From Paramecium tetraurelia (taxonomy: Eukaryota; Ciliophora; Oligohymenophorea; Peniculida; Parameciidae): DNA of 64,000 nt. The translations under genes and the position numbers were made by a program. The notes under the pieces were generated by a model that was given only the letters and a program-made list of their open reading frames with translations, searched no databases and was not told the DNA's origin. The stretch is from contig NW_001799444.1 in NCBI RefSeq assembly GCF_000165425.1, forward strand, positions 186,001 to 250,000. Reading direction: 5' to 3'. This document shows positions 1 to 11,152 of the stretch, one piece after another (position 1 is the stretch's first letter; each line of letters begins with the position of its first letter).

Positions 1-192
1 TTGGTGAGTTTTAGGTAAGATGTTTCAGGAATATCATCTATTTCAACTTAAGCTCTAGTCTTCAACATAAATAGTTACCTAATTGTTATCAATAACCCAA
101 TGAAAAACAAAGGGAGTAAAATTTCACAAACAGAACAACAACAATTCCTCTTCCACAATATGTAGTTCTTTCTTAGTAAGGCTGTTAAGTGA
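1..192 (+). CDS. C-terminal end of an unknown protein (partial)
   Basis: The first frame is open from the window edge to a TGA at 190-192, giving 63 residues when TAA and TAG are read as glutamine. The readable stretch contains NINSYLIVINNPMKNKGSK and a short Gln run, a composition like other proteins in this window. No domain is recognisable. The gene enters from the left, so its start and function cannot be judged. It could also be a chance frame, since TGA is the only stop and is rare in AT-rich sequence. Confidence 0.45.
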
Positions 193-772
193 GACATGAT
201 TTAGTAATTTATTTAATACAGACTTTCTATAAAATCAAACTCTTAAATGGGAGCGTTCTATAAAAAATTTTCATTTTTATGGAACATTTTAATTTTTCCC
301 TATTTATAGTATATTCAATAAAAACAAAATATGTATTCTGTGTAATTATATATTAAATAATAATAAATTTTGTAATTAAAATTATTTAAAACTTAAGTCT
401 ATATTTCTTAAATTTCTAAGTCGAAATCCAAATGTTTCCCCACATCATTTCTTAAGATACAGTCATATTTATAGTGTTTTATTTTAAGGTTTTAAGACTA
501 TTTCGAATGGTAATTTAGATTATAGATTTAACTGATTAGTATTCAAATTTGATCTAAAGCTTTTCACAGTGTGGAATTTCAAAAGGGTAACAAATTTACA
601 ACGGTAGAATGTTGGAAACAGAAGAAAGTTAAGAAATATTTACAAATTATATTACTATAAAATATAATTGGGGAGTGAATTAAAAATTGAATATTTTTTA
701 TTAAAGAGAAGAGGGGGGTTTATAAACTTGGTAACTCTTAACTAAATTTGAATTTTTTATTTATTTTTTGAG
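193..772. other. Intergenic region upstream of the 14-3-3 gene
   Basis: AT-rich sequence with no convincing frame on either strand. It presumably holds the 3' flank of the left gene and the promoter of the 14-3-3 gene. No motif could be singled out. Confidence 0.5.
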
Positions 773-1618
773 ATGAGCAGCAGAGACGAATTGCTTTATA
801 TGGCCAGACTCACAGAGTAAACAGAGAGATTCGAGGACATGGTTAACTACATCAAACAATTAGTTAGTGTAGGATAAGAATTGTCAGTAGAGGAGAGAAA
901 CTTGCTCTCTGTTGCTTACAAAAACAGCATTGGAGGAAGAAGAACAGCATGGAGAGTCCTGTCTAGCATTGAGAACAAGGAAGAAGGAAAGGTATAGAAA
1001 TCTCACTTTTTATTAATTCAAAAACTTATACCTTATATTAAATCATCTTTATATCATTATTGTAGGCTCAAACAAATCCAGCAAGTCAAAGAAACCTCAC
1101 ATTAATTAGATCTTACAAGAAAAAAATTGAATAGGAATTGAACGGATTTTGCAATGATGTCCTCAACCTCATCGACACATCCCTCATCAGGACAGCTACA
1201 AACTCAGAAGCTAAAGTCTTCTATTACAAGATGAAGGGAGATTATCATAGATATATCTCAGAATATTCAAGCGGAGACCAACATAAGCAAGCTGCTGATG
1301 GTGCATTGGAAGCTTATCAACAAGCCTCAAATGTTGCTAATTCAGAGCTCAAAACCACAAATCCAATTAGATTAGGTCTTGCTCTCAACTTCTCAGTTTT
1401 CTACTATGAAGTCTTGAACGACCCAACAAAGGCATGCAGCTTAGCTAAACAAGTATATATATTTTCAAAATATCTTCAAGGCTTTCGATGATGCTATCGC
1501 TGATATCGAATAAATCGAAGAATCATAATATAAGGATGCCACCACAATTATGCAATTAATTAGAGACAACCTCACTCTTTGGACTTCTGAATTAGAAGAT
1601 GAAGAAGGACCCAAATGA
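773..1618 (+). CDS. 14-3-3 protein
   Basis: Encodes a phosphoserine/phosphothreonine-binding 14-3-3 adaptor of 247 residues, the normal family length. Both family signatures are visible: [10 protein letters not shown] near residue 45 and [20 protein letters not shown] near the C-terminus. The helical core between them ([26 protein letters not shown]) is typical. There are three exons, 773-991, 1066-1452 and 1481-1618, all joined in phase 0. The second intron (1453-1480, 28 nt) is ordinary. The first (992-1065, 74 nt) is unusually long for this genome but has a clean GTA...TAG. The ATG follows an AT-rich leader, and [13 protein letters not shown] matches the usual 14-3-3 start. Family members are dimeric cytosolic regulators of kinases and trafficking. 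Confidence 0.96.
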
Positions 1619-2812
1619 TAGAGGTATATGAAATATATATATATATAAAATATAAAAATATATAAATAAACACCATTAAATTAATCTAGCCTTTAATCAT
1701 AAAGGTAGATTCTTGAATCAAGTCTAGGTAAAGTTTGGGCTTAGTAAATACTTATGAAGTAAAATTTATTATATAAATATTAATATGAAAGGAAAAATCT
1801 TTTTTCTTATTTATAAACAACCATATGATATACAGCGAGTTTCCAATCTTGAATAAATTAAATGCCATTTATAAATTTTAGTACAAGTCATTTTTTTGAT
1901 TTTTAACCATTAGAGATTATTACTATTGAAAATCTTGTTTAGATTAACTTGCTTGAAATTAAACATATTCAAATCTATAATTTTGTCTAAGGAAAATAAG
2001 TTAAAGGGATCTTGAAGAATGAATCTAAATAGAATAATAGTTAATAACTTAACAAATTCAGTGTTATTTATTAATTTAGGAAAGATTTAGTTAAAATGAC
2101 ATTCCAAATATAATAGATAAATTATTATGTAATTTCATTAAGCGATTGATGATAAATAATAATATAAATCATGAATGAATGTAAAAGCATATTGGAATAG
2201 ATAAATCTCCAACATTTTGAATAGTTACTTATTTTTTAATAATATTTAAGGTTTTTGGTTTGAGAATTCTTTAAGAATGAGTTGATGTACATAATATATT
2301 ATGATATTGATGTCTGATTGCAAATTTTAACTCGCAATCTTGGTTCAGAATTAATTAAATGGATTAATTTTGTTGTAATCTTATTATGAATGCAAATCCT
2401 GATTCTAAGATTCTATATTTGGTAATAAAATTTACAATGCTTGGATTCGTTAGATATTTATTTAGCTCCTATGTTATCTCTTTTTTTTAATAATTAATTA
2501 GTTAACTTAGGGATTCATTCATTTGTATTTCTGAAATTGAAGATTCAAATAAATGTAGTGGATTAATTAGTTTTTCAATGTTTAAATTGGAAATTTCTTA
2601 AAATGAATTAATTTGATTGATGATCTCCATTTGTGATTCTTCTTATTATTTTCTTACAGGAGTCTAGAGACAAGAGGCAGTGAGGATCTGCTGATTGAAG
2701 ACATCCTTTTGTTAATGTTCAAGTATTATTTGATAGAGATTCTTTGATCTTGGTTGCAGCCAAGTTGTAGTGTATTTATATTCGGTTGACTTCATAAATT
2801 ATAAAATAATAA
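1619..2812. other. Gene-poor stretch with one doubtful short frame
   Basis: About 1.2 kb without a convincing gene. A plus-strand frame at 1862..2149 (95 residues from ATG, TGA stop) contains an Ile/Leu/Asn-rich stretch (LVQINLLEIKHIQIYN) that could be a relic of a leucine-rich repeat, but no homologous neighbour or consistent continuation was found. The rest is AT-rich with scattered TGA in all frames. A decayed gene or plain intergenic DNA fits equally well. Confidence 0.3.
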
Positions 2813-3517
2813 TCAATCATTTAGTAATGCCATTCTAACATTATTTCTACAGGATGGACATAATGGTTTTGCGTTTAGCCATTCATCAATACAAGTATCA
2901 TGGAAATAATGATTACATTTCGGGAGCTGCACTACAATTTCCTCTTATTCTAATTAGCATAAACAAATTGGACAGTCTTCTGGTTATGGTACTTGGTATT
3001 CAACCCATGGTTTTCTAGTCAACTTCAATAATTCTTCTGGAGATAATCCACGATTAACTACTGGGAAGTCTCCTCTAATCAGTCCGAAAATCACGATAAG
3101 GACAAAAGTGATTATAATGCAAAAAGAAAGAGCATAGCAAAGTGCATTACAGAGTAAAAACAAATCGAAAACCCATTAACAAATCTATTAATTGTGTATT
3201 GTACTATAATGTAGATTGATCCACTGGGAGTTTAGGCTTGGAATGAATTAACAACCTTCACAGTTGCTAAGAATATTGTCATTTCATATTCAAATCTGCT
3301 TTTCTGTTTATAGAATCTACATATAAGAAATAGAAGACCTATAAAATGCAAAACAATTTTCGATTCTTATGAGCAACAACACATTAATGCTCATCAATAT
3401 TCTTGCTTAATTAGCATTCAAATTAGGCCACTCATAAATAATAAACAAAGTAAAGAGGATAGGCAGTACATATTTGAAAAGTCCTTTTATTAAAAGTCTT
3501 ATGATATTTAAGATCAT
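2813..3517 (-). CDS. RING-H2 finger membrane protein
   Basis: Small E3 ubiquitin-ligase-like protein of about 217 residues. It starts [14 protein letters not shown], has two or three hydrophobic segments in the first 150 residues (for example [15 protein letters not shown]), and ends in a RING-H2 finger. In that finger CPIC, then CNHYFHDTC, then CPSC give the C-x2-C-x15-C-x-H-x2-H-x2-C-x10-C-x2-C spacing that binds two zinc ions and recruits an E2 enzyme. Two introns are inferred, one of 22 nt and one of 20 or 29 nt just before the sequence [14 protein letters not shown]; both lengths of the latter keep frame. The TGA is at 2813-2815. Substrates are unknown. Zinc ligands and frame are certain; the exact membrane topology is inferred. 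Confidence 0.85.
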
Positions 3518-3668
3518 TCTCAAAGTTGTTTTAGGTATAAATTTTCCTAATTTATATTTTTTAATTTAAAGAAATTCATTAAGGAATTAGAAATCAATGT
3601 ATTTTTATATAATTAATCTAATCGTATGAATAATATTTAGAAGACATAAAAATACCAAAAATATTATA

Positions 3669-4408
3669 TCATTCTGTCATTAATTATTTTTCTTTTTTAT
3701 TCATCATCAATGGCTTTTTAACCTTATTTTGGTATAATAGTCCAAGCTAAAATACTCCGAACATAATCCCTACTGTAATTACACTTATAATGTATGAAAT
3801 TCCATTTCGCCAATTGATTCCTGGATATATCTCAATTCCTGACACCAAAACATAGAACATGTTTACAATTAAATAGATAATTGCAATCACTATCAACACA
3901 ACAGATTATCTATATCTATAATATTATTTTACTTCAATTAAAATTAAATATCATTGAGTATAAAGTCCACAAAGATGAGAATGCAACTAACAAAATGCAC
4001 ATCTACATTCACCAACCATGAATTAAGTGTGTGAACATCGTCTTATGGAAATATATAGCTCCAATAAATAACCAAAATAGGTAATTCAAAGCAAAATGCT
4101 ACAATAAACAAAATATGACACAATTTCCACAAACTCTCATCAAAAAATTATTTATTAAACTTATAAAACGACACGTTCTCAATACTAACCAATCCAAAAT
4201 AAAAATAAGTAGTATAACCTCCCCATAAAGTTAAATAGAGGAAATTTTGTGAAAATGTAGGAGCCACAACACTTACTTAAATTAAAGCATAAGTCATGAA
4301 AATTGAAGCAAAAAGTCTATAGATCATTAAGTATTTAAATTAGACTCTATGAGATTAATTCATTTCATTAACAATGCCCTCATATAATAGTTGTTCTAAT
4401 TATTTCAT
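3669..4408 (-). CDS. FAR-17a/AIG1-like multi-pass membrane protein
   Basis: 238 residues with about six hydrophobic segments. It resembles the AIG1/ADTRP family, whose members hydrolyse fatty-acid esters of hydroxy fatty acids with a conserved Thr and His inside the membrane. Family-like landmarks are YLTLWGGYTTYFYFG (Thr region), a Trp-rich second half of helix 4 ending IFPQDD, and LVNVDVHFVSCILIFVDFIL, matching the family block with its invariant His. The start MKQLEQLLYEG is the first ATG. One 23-nt intron near the C-terminus restores the frame to the final helix and Lys-rich tail (a 17-nt alternative also keeps frame). The stop of the upstream kinase gene lies only 28 nt from this start, on the same strand. 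The family call rests on pattern recognition, not on a search. Confidence 0.62.
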
Positions 4409-4436
4409 TTAATATAAATTATATATATAGAATTAA

Positions 4437-5969
4437 TCAATCAATGCTTCTCTATCTTATTAACATGTGATACTTAGGAACCATAGTAGATAATGTTTTA
4501 TCTTCTTCAATAAAATCATCATCAATCACAAAATAATCATTTTAAGATTAAATTAAACTTTTGAAGTATTTAGATTCAAATTAATTTTCCTCATTTTAAT
4601 TTTATTTTTATAAGAGTGGAGAATCACAAAAACTTCCCTTTTAGCCCCACAAAGGAGTGCTGCTTTTAATAATGTTATCTTAGTTTTTACAAATGCACAT
4701 TTAAGGAACTAAATTGACTGGCAGATTACAAAAAGTTTCTGTTTTTGGATTAGTAAACCATTCATGCAATAAAGCTTCCTCGGCTGTAGGTCTTTTAGAT
4801 ACATTTTCTTCTAAAAGTAATTTCACCAAACTCTAAGCTTATTCACTAATATTTTTATTGTGAAACTTATCGTAATCGATTCGACAAAAATAATTACTCA
4901 TTAATAATTCTTCACTATTTTCATAATTAGCAAATGGCATTTATCCAGTAAGTAAAACAAATAAGATCACACCTGCTGAAAAAATGTCTACTTTATGATT
5001 ATAAGCTTAGTCCTTTAAAACCTCTGGGGCAACATAACCAACTGTGCCACATTTTTAAAATAAATAGATCTTATTTTCATTGTAAATATCAGAAAGACCG
5101 AAGTCTGCAATGACAATATCTATCATATTAGATTTAGTTCTAAAAATCATGTTTTCTGGCTTGATATCTCTATGGATTATATTCTTAGCATGTAGATATT
5201 TTAAGGAATTTAAAATATTATTCATTAGATTCTAAACAACATGCTCAGAATAATCTTCCAAAGAGTTTTATACCTTCTTGAATAGATCCCCTCCTCGCAG
5301 ATGATCTATAATTAAATACACCTTTTCCGAGTCTTCAAAAACTTCATAAAGTTGAATAACATTCTCATGGTCAAGTTTTCTCATCACATCTATCTCCAAA
5401 ACCAAGCTTGCCTAAATATAATTAAGTTCATACCACTCCTTTCTCTTTTTATACTATTTTCGCTTTTTTAAAAATTTTGACAGCAAAAATGCTTGAATCT
5501 TATTTCTTCTAGATTTTGTACACTTTTGCGTGTGATCCCTACCCAATAAGTTTGAGTATCTTATAGTGCTTTAAAAAATTCCTTTGGATTGTGTATTTAG
5601 CTATGTAGGATTTCCATTTCTAAATTACGTGTTCTTCACCAAACAACTAAAAAAATTCATTTTTCCCTGACAATTACAAACCTTGTACCTAAGCTGATAT
5701 GATATTTATACTTCGTTATGAGTTATGCTCTTTAAATTTAGATTACTTATATTAACAAAACAATTAGTTGAAATCAAGTATTAATTAACCAACTAGTATT
5801 AAGGTCTGGCAATCAATTGATCACACTGATCCTTAATGTAAATTGGGCTATCATTTGGAGATTATCGTAATTGACGATCTATTTCTGAGTATGTTGGTTA
5901 ACCTTGAATCCATAAAGATCTCATTCTTGTTGGGTATTATTCAAAGATTGAATAGTCAGATGAATTCAT
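4437..5969 (-). CDS. Serine/threonine protein kinase, CaMK-like
   Basis: 495 residues with a central catalytic domain. Visible motifs in order: glycine loop GQGSHAKVYK, ATP-lysine FAVKIFKK, catalytic loop HRDIKPEN, metal site DFGLSD, activation/APE segment CGTVGYVAPEVLKD, and DIFSAGVILFVLLTGQMPF. The order and the TVGYVAPE style are those of the CaMK group, which is greatly expanded in ciliates. All catalytic residues are present, so it should be active. The N-terminal 120 residues have no known domain, and a 100-residue Asn/Gln/Asp-rich tail follows with no EF-hands. Introns of 23 nt (before QGLQLSG) and 22 nt (after KEKGV) give an open frame of 496 codons. Substrate and regulator are unknown. 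Confidence 0.92.
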
Positions 5970-6628
5970 AATAAGAGAATAATAATGATTTCAAATAAAA
6001 AAACTGTCGAGTATTTATAGACAGAATTATGAATTTTTTGGATTATTAATATTCTGCTCATATAAATATACGAAATTTAGTTTTATTTAATTAAAAGCCT
6101 ATTCATTTATTAATTAGGATATTGTTATTCATATATTATAAATATTATTATTACCAAATTTAGATTTTTTAGAATTCCTCTAACAGGATTAAACTATATA
6201 ATGAAAAACATCATTATATACTTAACTGAAATACTTTCATTTTGAATAATATTATCGTTGTATTATATTTTATTTAAAATAATTTCAGAAGAGTTGGTGA
6301 ACCTTTCTAAATTGTGAAGTGTATAATTAATTTTAATCCACTAAATGATGAAATCCATTTTTTTCTTAGTTTTGTCTAAATGAAATATAATCATAAAAGA
6401 CAATAGTTTAGATTAACTTCTCCAAAATATATACTGGAATAGAAAGGAGTTATTTTGTTAGATTATAAATACGCTTCAAGATAGTTTAATTTCTATTTTA
6501 ATTGATTTTTTGACACTATTTTATTGGAATGTAAGAATTTAAATCTGAAAAATCACCTTCTAAAAGAAATAAAATGTTTCCCTAATATTTATTTATAAAT
6601 ATTTATAAAAAGCTGTTATTAAATTTTA
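5970..6628. other. Intergenic region
   Basis: AT-rich region between the kinase start and the degenerate frame beginning at 6629. It should contain the kinase promoter. No gene-like frame or repeat of note was seen. Confidence 0.45.
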
Positions 6629-7340
6629 ATGTCAATTAATGATCAAATTAACTTATCTATAGATAAACAATTATCTTTAGAATAGTGTTTCCAGGAAGAA
6701 AGCCCAAATATAAAATCTCTGAAATAAGTTCTTTATTAAATAAGATGATAAATTTATAGGAGTTAGGATGAATTAGATGAAGGACTTAATTCAGAGAAAT
6801 ATTTCAGTTTAAATTAGAGTCAATTCTGATATACACCCTAAAGAATTCATATTTAAAAATTGGTATTATAAAAGTAATTAGACGATCAATGGAGAGTAAA
6901 TTGTAGTATAATTGATGATTCAGACAATGAAGATGATTAATCTAGATATATCTAACATATGAAAAAATCTTAATTAATGTCATTAAAAACCAATTTACGA
7001 AAATGATTTTATCAATAGGTATAAATCTAGAATATCAAAATGTAAACTATAAATTTATTCTGTGAAGAAAAGTTTGAATCGAGATATAAAAATTAAATAC
7101 AATTCTAATTAAGATGAATCAAATCAAGATAATATAATTCGTATACTGATTCAGTTGAAATTAAATATTTTGATAATACATAAATTTATCTAGTTAGTCG
7201 TCTTTTTACCATGCAAGGAATGTTTATTTTTATTGAATAAAGGAATGAGTTCCTAATATTGTTCTTAATATTGTAATGTGAATAAGGAAGGACCATCAAA
7301 TTAAACATTACCAAAAAGATTAGCAAAGTATTTCTTGATA
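6629..7340 (+). pseudogene. Degenerate frame interrupted by four in-frame TGA codons
   Basis: One constant plus-strand frame starting MSINDQINLSIDKQLSLEQC reads as protein-like sequence for about 230 codons (DDQWRVNCSIIDDSDNEDDQ, SYTDSVEIKYFDNTQIYL). It is broken by TGA at 6746, 6827, 7004 and 7115, all in phase. No set of GT-AG introns was found that removes all four; a 39-nt intron could remove the first. The simplest reading is a decayed gene, as expected after the whole-genome duplications known in Paramecium. An unrecognised exon structure is the alternative. No family is recognised. Confidence 0.35.
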
Positions 7341-7385
7341 TTTATTTAATTTATTTTATAGATAAAACTATGTATATTAAATTAA

Positions 7386-7970
7386 TCACTAAAACTCCTT
7401 ACAAACAGTTGGATACAATGTTTTATATTATTCTAAATGAGCTATTGAAAGAGGTGGAACTTCAGGATACTTGGCGGCCAATTTTTGTAGCCATTTAGGA
7501 TCTGTTGGATCTATTAAGAATTCATAATATATTCTTGCTAAACATAATTCTATTTAAATTAGGGTATTTAATTACTTTTAAAGGCTTCTAATTAAAAATA
7601 GACAGCTGCTTGAATCAGTTATTTGAGTAGTTCACCAATAAATGGATTCACTGAGAGCATCAATTCTTTATCGTGCTAATTTAAAAATAATTAATCTGCA
7701 TTTAAAGCTCCTCCCATTATTTTTTATGGTTCAAATTTATTATGTTCATAATATTTCTTTATGTAAACAAATGCTTTATATGTTACGCAACTTTATGGGA
7801 TTTCAATGATCTTATTTAAATTTTGAATAAATTACTTCATCAGGATCATTTTCTTTCTCAAAGATTTCTTTAAAAAAACTGCTCACATTTGCAAACCTTT
7901 GGTCTATTTGTTCAATCTCTTTTTCTATCTTCAACTTAATAATTCTTAGCTCTGCTTACTGTTGATTCAT
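7386..7970 (-). CDS. Conserved-looking hypothetical protein, 177 aa
   Basis: Starts MNQQQAELRIIKLKIEKEIE, a short coiled coil, and ends in a compact segment EFLIDPTDPKWLQKLAAKY followed by a Pro-rich turn and a C-terminal helix. Two introns (25 and 26 nt, GTA...AAG and GTA...TAG) bring three exons into one 178-codon frame, which supports a real gene. No domain is recognised. Its ATG lies 7 nt from the ATG of the divergent CRAL-TRIO gene, so the two must share a minimal promoter or have leaders overlapping each other's coding region. Confidence 0.7.
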
Positions 7971-7977
7971 TAATTAA

Positions 7978-9287
7978 ATGATTAATCGATAAACCCTTTT
8001 TTAGGAATGCTATCTTTTATTCCCAAAATGTACATAATATTTTGTAATATCATTTAGAAGAAGATATTTGTTATATAGTGGATAAAATAAAGGTTAGGAA
8101 AATATTTGAAGGCTAAGTTGAGTTCGATGAGAAAGAAATGGAAATCCTAAAATAATTCGAAGCATATCTAATATCTAAACGCTTTATGCCCAAGTTCTCA
8201 CTCAATTAATTTTAGGTGGACTGAGCCTTAATTGCTGAGGATGCTTTATGCTACTAAATTTAAGTTTGAAAAGACATACGCAGCCATACAGGCCTATATA
8301 TAATGGAGAAATCAAGCATTTCCACTCAAAGAAAATTAGGAAACAACAAAATTCTTAGTAACAACTGCTGACATATATTTTTTAGTCAAGTGGTTCAATT
8401 TATCTTCATGGAAGAGACAATAGATTTCGACCAATAATAGTGGTCAATGCAATTAAATTGGCAGCATAAAAAAATATCGACATCACCTTAGATTCCATGA
8501 CAATATTTCTCGAACATGTGTTATCAAATTACATGTTACCTGGATAGATAGAAAATTGGTAAAATATAAATTCCTAACTCTATAATAGGGTTGTTGTAAT
8601 GGATTTAGGAGGTTTGGGAATTACAAGTTTGCCCAGATAACAACTCTAAAGAGTATTAGATTATCTTCAAAATAACTATCGATCTAGAATGCATAAATGT
8701 TATGTAATCAACTGTCCTAGTACAATCACCTTCTCTTGGAATATTGTCAAAGGATTTTTGGAAGAAATCACTGTAAGAAAAATCTCGTTTGAAAAATCTT
8801 CAATTCCAACCGGACTGTTTGAACATTGTCATAAATCATAAGTGGAATAAAAATATGGTGGAATTTCTTTAAATATTGATAATAAATTTTGGTATTGAAA
8901 TAGTTTATTTACTTAAGGCCTCCTCATGAGATTAGTGAATAGTACTTTTTACCAACTGATAATATAACTGATATACTCATTTCAAAGCAACAATATAATC
9001 AATTATATCAATTTGGTAAACTGTCAAAGAATCGACTTTGTAAGGAGCTTCTTGAAGACATGAGATAATCCTTACAAAATACTAATACGGAATAACATTT
9101 AGACAAAAAAATGAAAGAAGAGGTACCTGATCCAGAAGAGGAACAATAAGTTATTAATGATCTCATTTAAAATAATTAAGGTTTTTACAAACCAAGAGTT
9201 GAAGAGTCATTCGATATGCCTCTTTGTGAAACTAAAATATAATTACCTTTCAATTTTATAGCTCATAAAAAAATGCTAAAATATTGA
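7978..9287 (+). CDS. Sec14-like CRAL-TRIO lipid-transfer protein
   Basis: 401 residues. An N-terminal helical CRAL-TRIO-N segment (WTEPQLLRMLYATKFKFEKT) leads into the lipid-binding CRAL-TRIO fold. Characteristic blocks are GSIYLHGRDNRFRPIIVVNA, NRVVVMDLGGLGI, and HKCYVINCPSTITFSWNIVKGFLEE, ending at KFWPPHE. Such proteins bind and exchange phosphatidylinositol or other hydrophobic ligands and often regulate membrane traffic. Four introns (28, 22, 28 and 26 nt) were inferred, and the spliced length of 402 codons is exact. A C-terminal extension rich in Gln and Glu has no known domain. The first 20 residues depend on the first intron, so a start slightly downstream remains possible. Confidence 0.9.
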
Positions 9288-9446
9288 AAGGAAATTATTA
9301 TATATATATATTTCTATATTTAATATAGTAATATCATCTTCTAATCACTTAAATCTTAATTATTTATAAAGTATTAACATATTTAAATAGTATTAAGATG
9401 AATTATATGACTAATATATTAATTATATATTTCTAATTTAAATCAA

Positions 9447-10581
9447 ATGGGGAATGATTGTTCAAGTGCATGCAACGTATGCAAAAATTCAGAAACTGTT
9501 ATTGATGCCACTTCGTTTCCTAACGATTTAAAATAATATGAGAACACAAAAAATTTAGATTATACAAATGTGTCTAATTAACAATAATAACAATCACTGT
9601 AATAACAGAACTTTAGTTAATTTTAACATCAACCCCTCGTGACAGAAGAAATGCATTCTCCACATCCAGAATAGTTTAGATCTAATTCATAATTACAATA
9701 ATACTTCTCTTAAGCTGACAAATAGGAAACAACCAATTATCAAAATGATCTAAATGCATACCCAGAAAGAAGACCACCATTTACCTTTAAAAGTGGAGCT
9801 ATATATGATGGTGAATGGAGAGGCTAAGTACGAGAGGGTTTTGGACTTTAAATATGTAATCCTATGATCTGAAGCTAGGGCCTGATGGAGCTAGGTATGA
9901 AGGATAGTGGAAAGATAATAAAGCTTGTGGTTAAGGAAAATTTTGGCATGTGGATGGTGATATTTATGAAGGGGAATGGAAAGAAGATAAGGCAAATGGC
10001 TTTGGAGTTTATATACATGTGAATGGAGCTAAATATGAAGGATAATGGAAAGACGATTTATAAGATGGAAATGGAGTTGAAACTTGGGCTGATGGCTCTA
10101 AGTATGAAGGTAGTTATAAAGAAGGGAAAAAGCATGGGTTTGGTAGATATATATGGAATGATGGATCATCATATGAGGGCAATTGGATTGATAATAAAAT
10201 ATGTGGAAGAGGAATCTATTGTTGGACGGATGGTAGAGTATGAAATTATTTAATTATAAGAAATATGATGGGGAATGGTTAAATAACAATATGCATGGTA
10301 GAGGAGTCTACACTTGGAGAGATGGAAGAAGATATGAAGGAGAATATTAATATGATAAGAAACATGGTCAAGGAGTATACATATGGGCAGATGGAAGAAG
10401 TAATTAAGTATGATAAATCTAAGAATATGATGGACAATGGGCTTATGGAAAACAAAGTGGGTAGGGAAAGTATCATCTTCCTGATGGAACTATTCGTCTG
10501 GGTTTATGGGAAGATGGAAAAAGAGTTAGATGGCTGGAAGATGATGCATCAGTGAATAAAAGTAATCAATAACGTTACTGA
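9447..10581 (+). CDS. MORN-repeat protein A (tandem copy 1)
   Basis: 354 residues. The start [12 protein letters not shown] looks like an N-myristoylation plus palmitoylation signal, so membrane attachment is likely. A Gln-rich linker follows, then about eight MORN repeats of the type [21 protein letters not shown] running to the C-terminus. MORN repeats bind lipids or act as scaffolds; in ciliates and apicomplexans they are common in cortex and ciliary structures. Three introns (23, 23 and 24 nt) each fall inside a repeat and restore the W-x-DG pattern, for example W split by the first intron. This is the 5' member of a tandem duplication with the gene at 11153. Confidence 0.93.
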
Positions 10582-10963
10582 TCTAATCAATTTTATTTTT
10601 ATTCCATTAAATTTAATTTTTTCAATTTCTAAAAACATAAACTAAAATGTTGATATCAATATCCTGTTATTTCTGACAATCTTACAATTTCTTTTGAACC
10701 TTAGTTTTAGTATATTAAACTTCAACTAAGTTGTCCATTTCATTTTTGCAATAAAATACAAATTATTTTCATCAATAGAATTATTGCCTTTAAGTTTAGA
10801 CCTAAAAATAATAGGAGCAAACCAAATCGTCTAATATTTCGAAAGATGAAAAAGGAATATATATAATTAACAATATAGAGAATATAGAAAAGTAACTATG
10901 ACTGAAACGGAGATTTTAGGTTTTAAATGGTCTTAATCATTTTAATATATAAGTGCTACATTA

Positions 10964-10994
<31 letters not shown>

Positions 10995-11152
10995 GATGTA
11001 TCCCTAAAATTCTGAATGAGATTTAGAAAAGAATATTATAGTTGTTATTTAATCATTTTAAAAACAAAAGTGTTGATTTTAAAAGAAATAATTATAATTT
11101 TATATTGAATTTGTTGAGATCTAATTAATTATTAATTAAAAATATCAATAAA
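10582..11152. other. Spacer between the MORN copies
   Basis: Contains the duplicated 3' flank of copy A, AT-rich sequence without a gene, and a (TAAA)n run at 10965-10994. No other feature was seen. Confidence 0.5.
10965..10994 (+). repeat. (TAAA)n microsatellite
   Basis: About seven perfect TAAA units in the spacer between the two MORN genes. Non-coding and likely polymorphic in length. Confidence 0.9.

Noticed and set aside
1138..1491. 117-residue standard-code frame as a separate gene
   Set aside because: It is the central exon of the 14-3-3 gene and runs into an intron at its end.
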